DNA of 64,000 nucleotides from Streptomyces canus 299MFChir4.1 (GTDB lineage: Bacteria; Actinomycetota; Actinomycetes; Streptomycetales; Streptomycetaceae), in the NCBI RefSeq assembly GCF_000383615.1, contig NZ_KB911607.1, positions 50,626 through 114,625 of the forward strand. Reading direction: 5' to 3'. The translations under genes were made by a program, and so were the position numbers. Below, piece after piece: positions 32,780 through 41,344 of this stretch; the first letter of the stretch is position 1, and each line of letters starts with the position of its first letter. The notes beneath the pieces were generated by a model. That model saw only the letters and a list, made by a program, of their open reading frames with translations, had not been told where the DNA came from and ran no database searches.

Positions 32780-35023
32780 TTACCACGCCTCCAGACGCAG
32801 GACGTGGTCTTCTCCGGCGACGAGTTCGAGGGGCTCGGCGCCTGAGGAAGTCCTCAGTTCGACGCGGTGGGTGCGGGTGGGGCGCAGCACCGCGGTCGCT
32901 TCGGTGGGGCTCCAGACGAGGTCGAGTTCGGCCCCGAACCTGGTGCGGATGCCCCGTAGTTCACCTCGGGGGCAGCTGGTGGGAACCGCCGGGAGCAGCA
33001 CCAGCCGGTCCGGTGTCGACTGGACGAGCATCTCGACGAGGACGGCGGGCAGGGTGTGGGCGGCGTCCGCGTTGTAGACGTTCCGGTTCGGGTAGTGCGC
33101 GCTCATCAGCGAGGTGTGGAAGAAGTCGCCCCCCAGGACCTGGCCGAGCGCGTGCGCGACCCGTTCGCCGTCGCGCAGCCGGGCCGCGACGAGGGCGTGG
33201 TGCAGGTGTCCGTGGGCCGAGTCGTTCTCGGAGCCGCGGAGTTCGAGGGCGCGGTGGGCGGCCCTGGCGAGGTCGGGGGTGTCGTAGGGGGTGATCTCGT
33301 CGAGGGGCCAGACGCCGTAGAGGTGACTGAGGTGGCGGTGGTCGTAGGTGTCGTCGAGGCCGGGCCAGGCCCATTCGGCGAGGGCTCCGTCGGCGTTGGT
33401 CCGGTGCGGTGGGAGCCGGTCGGCGAGGGCCCGCCAGGCTTCCGCCTTCTCGGGGTGGTAGGCGGCGGCCGTGAGCAGGGCGTGCCGGGCGGCCGAGAGG
33501 TCCATGGCCGCGTTGATCGCACCCCAACTGGCGTTCGCGGGGCGGTTCTCGGGTGAGTAGGAGGGGACGACGACGAGATGGCCGTCGGCGTCCGTGCGGG
33601 TGAGGAAGTCCTCGTAGAACAGGGCGACCTCGGCGAGGGCGCGGGCGGTGCGGGGGTCCTGTTCGCCGCGGGTCTCGTCATGGTCGACGAGGGGCTTGAG
33701 CAGCCAGTCGGCGCCGGCCGTCCACAGGTGCAGCGGGTACTCGCGCTCGAAGTGGTACGTCAGCCCGGACTCGCCGTCGGAGTGCGGCGGGGCCACGACA
33801 CCCCGGGCGCCGAAGATCTCGCGGGCGTTGTCCTGCCAGTCGGGCAGCTGACGTTCGATGAGGGAGGCAAGAGCGGCCGTGACTTCGGGGAGTGCGGCAC
33901 ACGCGGCCGACGCGGTCTGGAGGTTGACGTTGGCGTCGTTGGTGAACGCTCCCGACCAGGCCGTGTCCCAGTCGCCGGTCCACAGGCCGGTGAGGCGGGG
34001 CGGGAAGAGGCCGCTGGCGGAGAGCAGGTGGTAGCGGCCGGCGGCGAAGAGGCGTTCCAGGAGGGCGGGGCTGTCGGGCCGCTCCAGCAACTCCGCGCCA
34101 GCAAGGGCGCGTTCGGCGGGGTCGGCGCCGAGGTCGAGGGTGACGCGCTCGTAGGCGGCGCGGTGGAGGGAGGTGTGCCGGTCGAGGAGTCGGGCGTACG
34201 CGTCGGAGGCGGACTCGGCCTCGGCCTCGGCCTCGGCCTCGGCCTCGGTGTCAGACTCGGTCTCGGTCTCGGGGACCAGATCGCGCAGGGCCTCGGCGTG
34301 CGGTGCCGTGTCCAGTTCGCCGGTGTGGCGTACGACCCGGGTCAGCAGCAGGACCGACTCGGCGCCGGTGACACGGGCGCCGGGCGGGACGAGCGCGGTG
34401 CGGCCGCCTGTGGGGACGACCAGGGTGATGCCGGTGTAGCGGCGGTCGCTGTCGGGATAGCGGACGCGGAGGGTGAGCAGGGCCCCGTCGGCGGCGCGGA
34501 CGATGCTCTGGCCGACCATCAGGCCGTGGGGGGCGCCGGGGAGCCGGTGGTCCAGCGAGACGACCAGGTCCGCCGCCTGGACGTGCTGGACGATGACGTC
34601 GTCCGCGCGGGAGACGAAGACCTGGCCGCGCCACTCCTCGCACTCGGTGTGCACGACACCGGTGGTGAAGTCGACGGACCGGCGGTAGCCGGAAGCCGCC
34701 GCGCGCGGGCGGCGCAGCCGGATCTGGAAGGCCGGGTGGAAGGGCTGCACCCACTGGAGGGGCCGGCCGTCCGTGAAGCGCTCGGCGGCGTCGAGCTCAC
34801 CGGCGAGCAACCGGTCCTGGAGTGCCGGGAGTTCGGCGGCCAGGCGGGGCGGGCGGGCGTGTTCGGAGCCGTTGGGGCGGACGAGTGTGTGATGGGTGAC
34901 GACGACCCGCTCGTCGTTCGGCTCACCGAACACGAGGGCGCCGTGGCGGCCGTTGCCGCTCAGGAAGCCGTCCTCCCAGCGGGTGGCGGGCGCGGGTTCC
35001 CAGGTTCCGTGGATCACGTTCAT
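32780..35023 (-). CDS. GH95 family glycosidase, probable alpha-1,2-L-fucosidase
   Basis: A 747-residue enzyme without a signal peptide. The opening WEDGFLSGNGRHGALVFGEP is the GH95 N-terminal domain. The (alpha/alpha)6 barrel shows ANVNLQTAS (the paired Asn), VVPSYSPENRPAN (predicted acid Glu492) and HRHLSHLYGVWPLDEITP; the base Asp position is VYNADAAHTLP (Asp653), replacing the usual QIDGNFG. It is thus a divergent member: fucosidase is the main expectation, but alpha-L-galactosidase activity also occurs in GH95. In this locus it would remove terminal fucose from imported XLFG-type oligosaccharides. Start and stop of GH42/GH95 overlap (ATGA). An acidic Glu/Ala run in the linker is encoded by a hexamer repeat. 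Confidence 0.82.
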   Translation of the reverse strand: MNVIHGTWEPAPATRWEDGFLSGNGRHGALVFGEPNDERVVVTHHTLVRPNGSEHARPPRLAAELPALQDRLLAGELDAAERFTDGRPLQWVQPFHPAFQIRLRRPRAAASGYRRSVDFTTGVVHTECEEWRGQVFVSRADDVIVQHVQAADLVVSLDHRLPGAPHGLMVGQSIVRAADGALLTLRVRYPDSDRRYTGITLVVPTGGRTALVPPGARVTGAESVLLLTRVVRHTGELDTAPHAEALRDLVPETETESDTEAEAEAEAEAESASDAYARLLDRHTSLHRAAYERVTLDLGADPAERALAGAELLERPDSPALLERLFAAGRYHLLSASGLFPPRLTGLWTGDWDTAWSGAFTNDANVNLQTASAACAALPEVTAALASLIERQLPDWQDNAREIFGARGVVAPPHSDGESGLTYHFEREYPLHLWTAGADWLLKPLVDHDETRGEQDPRTARALAEVALFYEDFLTRTDADGHLVVVPSYSPENRPANASWGAINAAMDLSAARHALLTAAAYHPEKAEAWRALADRLPPHRTNADGALAEWAWPGLDDTYDHRHLSHLYGVWPLDEITPYDTPDLARAAHRALELRGSENDSAHGHLHHALVAARLRDGERVAHALGQVLGGDFFHTSLMSAHYPNRNVYNADAAHTLPAVLVEMLVQSTPDRLVLLPAVPTSCPRGELRGIRTRFGAELDLVWSPTEATAVLRPTRTHRVELRTSSGAEPLELVAGEDHVLRLEAW
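34214..34249 (-). repeat. Hexanucleotide tandem repeat in the GH95 coding region
   Basis: Five perfect CTCGGC units plus one CTCGGT on the plus strand encode alternating Ala-Glu. Related CTCGGT units continue to about 34270, encoding Glu-Thr. Confidence 0.85.
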
Positions 35024-37002
35024 GAGCGCAACACCACCACGTCGTGACGCCCGAGCACGACTTCGTCCCGGAAGGTGGTCCCGGTGAGCAGATCGTGGTG
35101 TGTGCCCGGTACCGGGACGGTGACCGCGTCCCGGCCGTGGTTGAGGACGAAGAGCAGGTCGCCCCGGCGTACCGCCTCGACGAGGTCGGGCAGGCCGTCG
35201 AGCACCGGGCGCGCCCCTGCGTCGTACGCGATACGGCCGAGGAGGTCGCGCAGGGCGCCCGGTTCGGGGAGCGTCGAGAGGTACCAGGCGCGGCCCCGGC
35301 GGAGGACGGCGGGGAGTCCGTCCAGCTCACCGCCCTTGTAGACGGCCTCCGTCGTGGAGTCGTCGGTCTTCTCGATCTCCTCCGACCACAGCGTGCCCCG
35401 GAATCCGTCGCAGTCGGCCGTCTCCCCCTCCTCCAGCGGCCACCACTCGTGCAGGGTGCGGATGCCGAACAGGCCGCGGAGCCGGGCGTCCATGCCGCCG
35501 TCCCGGACCCGGTCTTCCTGGTCGGCGATGCCGGTGAGGAAGCCGGAGACGAGGGTGCCGCCCTGGCGGACGTAAGCGAGGAGGTTGTCGATGGCCGCGT
35601 CGGTGAGGGCGTAGAGCTGGGGGACGACGACCAGTCTGTAGGCGGTGAGGTCGTGGTCGGGGTGGGCGAAGTCGGTGGTGAGGTGGGCCTCCCAGAGGGC
35701 GCGGTGCCAGGCCTTGAGCACGTCGGCGTGATCGACCCGGGTGGAGGGGCGACCGTCCTGGGCGCCGGCCCACCAGGCGTGCCAGTCATGGAGGACGGCG
35801 ATGTCGCTGCGGGAGTGACTGCCGGTCACCTCGCCCGATATCCGGGCCAGTTCGGCACCGATCCGCTTGACCTCCTGGTACGTCCGCCCCTCCTCCCCCG
35901 CGTGGCTGACCATCCCGGAGTGGAACTTCTCCGCGCCCTGCCGGGACTGGCGCCACTGGAAGAAGCAGACGGCGTCGGCCCCGCGGGCGACGGCTTGGAG
36001 GGACCAGAGGCGGTTGAGGCCACGGGGCTTGGGGTGGTTCACACCCCGCCAGTTGACCGGCCCCGCGGCCTGCTCCATGAGCATCCAGGGGCCGCGGGCC
36101 TGCGAGCGGGTCATGTCCTGGACGAGGGCTCCCTGTTGGGCCCCCAGGGGATCGCGCGGGTCGGGGTAGAGGTCGACGGAGACGACGTCCTCCTCCTCAG
36201 CCCAGCGCCAGGCGTCCTGCCCGACCCACAGCGGCATGAAGTTGCTGGTCACGGGGATGTGCGGGGTGGCCCGGCGCACGATGTCCCGCTCGGCGACGTA
36301 GCACTCCAGAAGCATGTCGGAGGTGAACCGCTTGAAGTCCAGCACCTGGGTGGGGTTCTTCATGTAGTGGGCCTGGCGGGGTGTGTGGATCTCCGCCCAG
36401 TCGCCGTAGCCCTGGCTCCAGAAGGCGGTGCCCCAGGCGGAGTTCAGGGCGTCGAGAGAGCCGTAGCGGTCCTTGAGCCAGGTGCGGAAGCGGGCGGCGG
36501 CCTCGTCGCTCCAGTCGTAGGTGCAGTACTCGTTGTTGATGTGCCACAGGGTGAGGGCCGGGTGGCCGCCGTAGCGGGCGGCGAGGTCCTCGGTGATGGC
36601 GGCGGCGTAGCGGCGGTAGGTGGCGCTGGAGTGCGAGAAGTGCTGGCGCCCGCCCCAGTACTCGGTGCGGCCGTCCTCGGTGACGGGCAGGGTGTCGGGG
36701 TGGAGGTGGCCCATCCACGGCGGCGGCGAGGAGGTCGGGGTGGCGAGGACGACTCCGATGCCGTTGTCGTGCAGGAGGTCCATCAGCCGGTCCAGCCAGC
36801 CGAAGTCCCGCTCGCCCGGCCGGGGTTCGAGCTTCGCCCAGGAGAAGACACCGAGGGTGACGGAGTTGACGCCGGCGGCCTTCATCAGCCGGACGTCCTC
36901 GTGCCGGGTCTCCTCGGGCCACTGCTCGGGGTTGTAGTCGCCGCCGTAGAGGATGCGGCCGCGGGTGGCGTCGCCCAGCGACGGGCTCTTGTCGACGGCC
37001 AT
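35020..37002 (-). CDS. GH42 beta-galactosidase
   Basis: A 660-residue enzyme. The GH42 barrel opens with ILYGGDYNPEQWPEE and contains the acid/base in WHINNEYCTY (Glu158) and the nucleophile in MLMEQAAGPVNW (Glu310). The middle trimerisation domain (IAVLHDWHAWWAG, VVVPQLYALTDAAIDNLLAYV) and a short C-terminal beta domain complete the family length. No signal peptide, so cytoplasmic. In the locus it would remove beta-1,2-galactose from imported oligosaccharides after fucose removal. The ATG has GGGGAG eight bases upstream and overlaps the GH74 stop (ATGA); the stop overlaps the GH95 start. Confidence 0.93.
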   Translation of the reverse strand: MAVDKSPSLGDATRGRILYGGDYNPEQWPEETRHEDVRLMKAAGVNSVTLGVFSWAKLEPRPGERDFGWLDRLMDLLHDNGIGVVLATPTSSPPPWMGHLHPDTLPVTEDGRTEYWGGRQHFSHSSATYRRYAAAITEDLAARYGGHPALTLWHINNEYCTYDWSDEAAARFRTWLKDRYGSLDALNSAWGTAFWSQGYGDWAEIHTPRQAHYMKNPTQVLDFKRFTSDMLLECYVAERDIVRRATPHIPVTSNFMPLWVGQDAWRWAEEEDVVSVDLYPDPRDPLGAQQGALVQDMTRSQARGPWMLMEQAAGPVNWRGVNHPKPRGLNRLWSLQAVARGADAVCFFQWRQSRQGAEKFHSGMVSHAGEEGRTYQEVKRIGAELARISGEVTGSHSRSDIAVLHDWHAWWAGAQDGRPSTRVDHADVLKAWHRALWEAHLTTDFAHPDHDLTAYRLVVVPQLYALTDAAIDNLLAYVRQGGTLVSGFLTGIADQEDRVRDGGMDARLRGLFGIRTLHEWWPLEEGETADCDGFRGTLWSEEIEKTDDSTTEAVYKGGELDGLPAVLRRGRAWYLSTLPEPGALRDLLGRIAYDAGARPVLDGLPDLVEAVRRGDLLFVLNHGRDAVTVPVPGTHHDLLTGTTFRDEVVLGRHDVVVLRS

Positions 37003-39242
37003 CAGACGGGCTCCCCGTACTGGATGCCCCGGCCGTTGGTGGCGATGTAGACGCGGCCGTACACCCGCGGGTCGGCGGCGATGGTCGCGCCGATCCAGCC
37101 CCACTGGTGCCGGTCGTCGTTGACGCGCACCCAGGTCTTCGCGCCGTCGTCGGAGCGGTACACGCCGGTGATGGTCTCCGTGGCGCCGACCATGTAGATC
37201 GCCGGGTGGGCGGAACCGGGGGCGGCCCTGCCGAAGGCGAGGGTGTGCGAGGCCCAGCAGCTGGTGAGCTTGGCGAAGGTCGCTCCGCCGTCGGTGGACC
37301 GGTACAGGCCGTTCGTCTTGGTGCTCAGCCACAGGTCGCCGGAGCGCCCCGGGGCCGCGGCCAGCTGGAACTGGCTGTCGCCGGAGGGCAGCCCGCTCGC
37401 CCGCCCGCTGAAGGTACTGCCGCCGTCCGTGCTGGCGAACAGGGTGCCGGTGTCGGTGTCGTACGCGTAGAAGCGCGTCGGGTCGGCCGGGTCGGCGAGC
37501 GGGGTGGCGCCCTTGGGGTAGCCGGCGACCTCGGACCAGGTCGCCCCGTTGTCCGTGGAGCGCTGGGCGGGGTACCTGGTGCCGTCCCAGTGCACGAAGG
37601 TCCACAGCAGCACACTGCCGTCGCTGTTGGTGGCGATCGGCCCGGGCGCGTCCTTGGCGAGGGCGGGCTGGGCCGCGAAGGGCGCCCAGGACTTGCCGCC
37701 GTCGTGGGAGAAGGCGCCGTTTCCGTGGTCGCCGAAGCCCGTGCGGACCACGTACGACGGTCTGGCCGCGGCCTGCGCCAGTCCCGTCGCCGACCCGAAC
37801 ACGGGGTTCGAGGCCATGCCGCGCGAAGGCGAGGCGGTCAGCCGCTCGTGGTACATCACGCCGACGTCCCCGAGACCGCTGAGCAGGTGCGCCTGCCCGG
37901 TCGGCGGCGAGATCAGCAGGCGTACGGCGGTCTCCTCCAGGCCGCGGATCTGCGGCGCCCAGTGCTTGAGGTCCCGGGTGCCGTAGAGGGCGGCGCCGGT
38001 GCCGTACACGATGTGCTTGGAGTCGTGCGGGTCGACGGCGAGGGCCTGGATCCACCAGCCGAACTTGGGCTCGTCGGCGCCGAAGGTGAGGAACGGGATC
38101 TCGGACACGTCGAGGACCGCGGAGTCCTTCAGGGACGTCCAGGTGCGGCCGCCGTTGGTGGTCCGGTACAGGGTGTCGACGGCCGCCCAGCGGTTGTTGG
38201 TGGAGACGACGACCGTGCCGGGGCGGCGGGCGTCCACGGCGACGCCGCCGTAGCCGAAGGTGTCGGCGGAGCCTCCCCCACTCTCGGCTTCGCTCGAGCG
38301 GGCGGTGCCCCCAGCCGTCGTCCCGCCCGGCTTCACCGGCGTGATGTCCGACCACGTGCCGCTCGTCGTGGCCAGCTTGTGCACACTGCCGTCGGACTGC
38401 CCGTTGGGTCCGGGCGCGTTGGCGTAGGTGACGTACAGCTCGCGGGTGTGGCAGTCGTACGCGGCCCGGATCGGCACCTTGGCGGAGGTCCCGGAGGGCT
38501 GTGCGGGGACGGCTTCCCAGGTGGTGCCGTCGGAGGTGCGGTACAGGTTGGCCGTAGTGCCGTCGGAGTCGCCCCAGCCGGCGTACAGGGTGCGTCCGGC
38601 GGCGACGAGGAGGGTGACGCCCTGGCCGGTGCTGGTGGGAGCCCCGGGGAAGCCGGTCGCGGCGGCCCACGTGGCGCCCCGGTCGGTGGACTTGAGCAGC
38701 CCGTCATGTCTGGTCCCGAGCCACAGGGTGTCGCTGTCCCGGGGGTCGACGAGCAGCCGCTCCCCGGTCCCCCGCCCGTCCTCGTTCCCCCCGAGCTGCA
38801 CGGAGAGGTCGGTCCTGGCCCAGGTGGCGCCGCGGTTCTCGGACCGCAGCACGGCCCCGTTGCCGGCCCAGGACTGTGCGTAGGTGCCGAGCGCGAGGTA
38901 GACCCGGTCGGGGTGGGCGGGGTCGACGGCCATGGCCTCGACACCGAGGAGGTTCCAGTCGTCCCAGCCGAGGTCGTCGTTGAGCGGTGTCCAGCGGGCG
39001 CTCCGCTCGTCCCACCGGTAAGCCCCGCCGATGTCGGTACGGGCGTAGGCGAGCCCCCGTACGGAGGGGTGGAAGTGAACTCCGGTGACGAACCCGGTAC
39101 CTCCGATGACGGCGGTGCGCCAACGGTAGGCGGGGGTGGTGGCGGCTTCAGCACGCCCTTGGAACGTCGGAACAACGGTGACCGCCGCGGCGGCCGCAGC
39201 ACCACCAAGAACAGCACGACGGCTAGGCCCGGACGTGTGCAT
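37002..39242 (-). CDS. Secreted GH74 endo-xyloglucanase
   Basis: A 746-residue enzyme. The N-terminus GPSRRAVLGGAAAAAAV is a twin-arginine signal (cleavage near residue 35). The two seven-bladed propellers carry Asp-box-like repeats (SENRGATW, STDRGATW, TTNGGRTW, SHDGGKSW, STDGGATF). The predicted base is in ARTDIGGAYRW (Asp70), and the family stretch SGLGDVGVMYHERLTASPSRGM is present. GH74 enzymes cut the xyloglucan backbone with high specificity. No binding module is attached. A loop of about 20 residues (GGTARSSEAESGGG) is encoded by a sequence resembling a dispersed Streptomyces intergenic repeat. The ATG has GAGG eight bases upstream. Coupled to the GH42 gene downstream. Confidence 0.92.
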   Translation of the reverse strand: MHTSGPSRRAVLGGAAAAAAVTVVPTFQGRAEAATTPAYRWRTAVIGGTGFVTGVHFHPSVRGLAYARTDIGGAYRWDERSARWTPLNDDLGWDDWNLLGVEAMAVDPAHPDRVYLALGTYAQSWAGNGAVLRSENRGATWARTDLSVQLGGNEDGRGTGERLLVDPRDSDTLWLGTRHDGLLKSTDRGATWAAATGFPGAPTSTGQGVTLLVAAGRTLYAGWGDSDGTTANLYRTSDGTTWEAVPAQPSGTSAKVPIRAAYDCHTRELYVTYANAPGPNGQSDGSVHKLATTSGTWSDITPVKPGGTTAGGTARSSEAESGGGSADTFGYGGVAVDARRPGTVVVSTNNRWAAVDTLYRTTNGGRTWTSLKDSAVLDVSEIPFLTFGADEPKFGWWIQALAVDPHDSKHIVYGTGAALYGTRDLKHWAPQIRGLEETAVRLLISPPTGQAHLLSGLGDVGVMYHERLTASPSRGMASNPVFGSATGLAQAAARPSYVVRTGFGDHGNGAFSHDGGKSWAPFAAQPALAKDAPGPIATNSDGSVLLWTFVHWDGTRYPAQRSTDNGATWSEVAGYPKGATPLADPADPTRFYAYDTDTGTLFASTDGGSTFSGRASGLPSGDSQFQLAAAPGRSGDLWLSTKTNGLYRSTDGGATFAKLTSCWASHTLAFGRAAPGSAHPAIYMVGATETITGVYRSDDGAKTWVRVNDDRHQWGWIGATIAADPRVYGRVYIATNGRGIQYGEPV
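38269..38316 (-). repeat. Intergenic-type repeat inside the GH74 reading frame
   Basis: The stretch containing CCCCCACTCTCGGCTTCGCT, then CGAGCGGGCGGTGCCCCCAG, matches from memory a short sequence found many times between Streptomyces genes. Here it is translated in frame between DITPVKPGG and FGYGGVAVD. Confidence 0.55.
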
Positions 39243-39283
39243 GACACATACCTCGCTGATCGAGAAAGGGGGGAGACACCTAC

Positions 39284-39340
39284 CTGGGGGCGCGAGGAAC
39301 TGCGCGCCCAACGACCAACAACCCGCGGCCGCCGTCCGAC
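39284..39340 (-). repeat. Dispersed intergenic repeat, copy 1
   Basis: GGGGGCGCGAGGAACTGCGC followed by GCCC, then ACCCGCGGCCGCCGTCCGAC after a variable spacer. The reverse complement of 63829-63882 carries the same ordered blocks (GGGGCGCGGGGAACTGCGCG ... ACCCGCAGCCGCCCGAC). It lies between the permease operon and the GH74 gene. Confidence 0.6.
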
Positions 39341-39368
39341 AGAACCACCCCTGCGGGATGGCGAGCGG

Positions 39369-40295
39369 TCAGCCCTTCACCGCACCCGTCAACATGCCCT
39401 TCTTGAAATGCCGCTGGACGAACGGAGAAGCGACCGCCACCGGAATCAACGCCAGCACCATCACGGCCATCTGCAGTCCCAGCGCCGACAACTGCCCTGT
39501 CCGCACCGCCTGCTGCAAGCCCGTGGGGGCCGAGGTGTGCTTCTGCACCAGTTGGATGAGCACGTTCTGCAACGGCATCATGTCCTGGTCGCTCAGATAG
39601 ATCGACGCGTTGAACCAGGCGCTCCAGTAACCCACCGCGTAGAACAGGGAGATGACGGCCAGCACGGCCCGGGACAGCGGCATGATGATGGTCAGCAGGA
39701 TCCGCAGGTCACCGGCCCCGTCGATGCGCGCCGACTCGGTGAGTTCGGGCGAGATCCCCATGAAGAAGGCCCGCAGCACCAGGATGTTGAAGACGCTGAC
39801 CGCGCTCGGCAGGATCAGCGACAGATACGTGTCCGTCAGTCCCAGCGACTGCACCAGCAGGTATGTGGGAATCAGGCCGGCTCCGAAGAACATCGTCGCC
39901 ATCATGGTGATCAGGAAGAACCGGTGTCCCAGACTCCCTGGCCGGGACAGACCGTAGGCCGCCAGCACCGACACGGCCATCGAGAACAGCGTGCCGACGA
40001 GCGTGACCCCGACCGAGACCATGATGGCCCGGCTGACCTGGCCGCCGCTGAGCAGTTCGGTGTAGTTGACGAAGGTGATGCCCTGCGGGATCACGACCAG
40101 GCCACCGACCCGGTCGATCACCGGCTTCGGGGAGAGGCTGGTGACGATCACGATCCACAGGGGACCGAGCACTCCCAGGCAGCACAGGAGGAGAAGGCCG
40201 CCCTTCGCGGTGAGTCCCGCCTTGTGGGGCTCCTCCTCCCACGCGGGCCGCGCGGGAGCCTTGAGACTGCGGACGAGCTGCGTGTTCAGACTCAC
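39369..40295 (-). CDS. Sugar ABC transporter permease (second, MalG/YtcP-like)
   Basis: A 308-residue inner-membrane protein with six predicted helices (GGLLLLCCLGVLGPLWIVIV, IMVSVGVTLVGTLFSMAVSV, LILPSAVSVFNILVLRAFFM and others). The EAA loop reads ELTESARIDGAGDLRILLTIIMPLS. The N-terminal RPAWEEEPHKAG is cytoplasmic. It pairs with the upstream permease to form the channel of a CUT1-type oligosaccharide importer of the YtcQ/LplB/YtcP sort. The GTG start overlaps the previous stop (GTGA). No ATPase gene is linked, as expected where the shared MsiK protein serves several sugar importers. Confidence 0.9.
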   Translation of the reverse strand: MSLNTQLVRSLKAPARPAWEEEPHKAGLTAKGGLLLLCCLGVLGPLWIVIVTSLSPKPVIDRVGGLVVIPQGITFVNYTELLSGGQVSRAIMVSVGVTLVGTLFSMAVSVLAAYGLSRPGSLGHRFFLITMMATMFFGAGLIPTYLLVQSLGLTDTYLSLILPSAVSVFNILVLRAFFMGISPELTESARIDGAGDLRILLTIIMPLSRAVLAVISLFYAVGYWSAWFNASIYLSDQDMMPLQNVLIQLVQKHTSAPTGLQQAVRTGQLSALGLQMAVMVLALIPVAVASPFVQRHFKKGMLTGAVKG

Positions 40296-41344
40296 TTGTG
40301 GTACACCCCCTGCTCGCCGAGCAGGTGCGCGAACTTGTTCGCACCCAGGACGAGACACACTCCAATGGCTCCCTTGACCAGGCCGACCGCGGCCGCGTAG
40401 CTGAAGTCGCCGTTCTGGATGCCCATGTTCCACACGTAGGTGTCCAGGACCTCGCTGGCCCCGACCCCGACCGCGTCCCGCTGGAGCAGGAACTGCTCGA
40501 AGCCGACGCTCAGCGCGTCACCGACCCTGAGCACCAGAAGCAGGGCGATCACCGGGCGCAGCGCGGGCAGCGTCACGTGCCACATGCGGCGCCAGCGCCC
40601 GGCGCCGTCCATGGCGGCGGCCTCGTACAGGTCCGTGCTCACGGCGGCCAGCGCGGCGAGGAAGACGATGATCCCCCAGCCGGCGTCCTTCCACACGGCC
40701 TGCGCGGTGACCAGGTACTTGAACAGGCCCGCGTTGGTCATCAGGTCGAAGCCGGACCAGCCGTGGTCCTCCAGGGTCTGGGCGATGATGCCCGCGCCGC
40801 CGAGGATCTGCTGGAACACGGTGACGACCAGGACCCACGAGAAGAAGTGCGGCAGGTACATGATGGCCTGCGCCACGGCGCGCACCCGCGGCCGGATCAC
40901 GCTGTTGATGAGCAGCGCGAGGGCGATGGGGATCGGGAAGAACAGCACCAGTTGGAGCACGAACAGCACGAGGGTGTTCTTCGCGGCGCCCCAGAACAGC
41001 GGATCGTCGAACATCCGCGAGAACTGCTCGACGCCGACCCAAGGGCTGTGGAAGATCGCGGTGACGCCGTTGCTGGAGACGTACGGGTCGTACTCCTGGA
41101 AGGCGACGACGTTGCCCAGCAGCGGGACGTAGTTGAAGACCAGGAGCAGGAGGATGACGGGCAGCGTCATCAGGATCAGCGTGCGGTCGCGGCGCAGCCG
41201 GACCATGAAGGGAACCTTGCCTGCCTTGGCCGCCTTGGGCGGCACCCGCTCCTTCGTCACCGCGGCGGCGACCGCGGCCGTCGGCTCCTCTACGGCCGCG
41301 GGGGGACGAGTCCCGTCGGGCCTGCTCCCGGCCGTGAGAGACAT
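40292..41344 (-). CDS. Sugar ABC transporter permease (first, MalF/LplB-like)
   Basis: A 350-residue inner-membrane protein. After an Ala/Pro-rich cytoplasmic leader of about 55 residues come six helices, including TLILMTLPVILLLLVFNYVP and IMYLPHFFSWVLVVTVFQQI. The EAA loop is LYEAAAMDGAGRWRRMWHVTLPAL. LplB-type features such as NTLVLFVLQLVLFFPIPIALALL are clear. The start overlaps the binding-protein stop (ATGA) and the end overlaps the second permease (GTGA), so all three importer parts are translated in step. Confidence 0.9.
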   Translation of the reverse strand: MSLTAGSRPDGTRPPAAVEEPTAAVAAAVTKERVPPKAAKAGKVPFMVRLRRDRTLILMTLPVILLLLVFNYVPLLGNVVAFQEYDPYVSSNGVTAIFHSPWVGVEQFSRMFDDPLFWGAAKNTLVLFVLQLVLFFPIPIALALLINSVIRPRVRAVAQAIMYLPHFFSWVLVVTVFQQILGGAGIIAQTLEDHGWSGFDLMTNAGLFKYLVTAQAVWKDAGWGIIVFLAALAAVSTDLYEAAAMDGAGRWRRMWHVTLPALRPVIALLLVLRVGDALSVGFEQFLLQRDAVGVGASEVLDTYVWNMGIQNGDFSYAAAVGLVKGAIGVCLVLGANKFAHLLGEQGVYHK

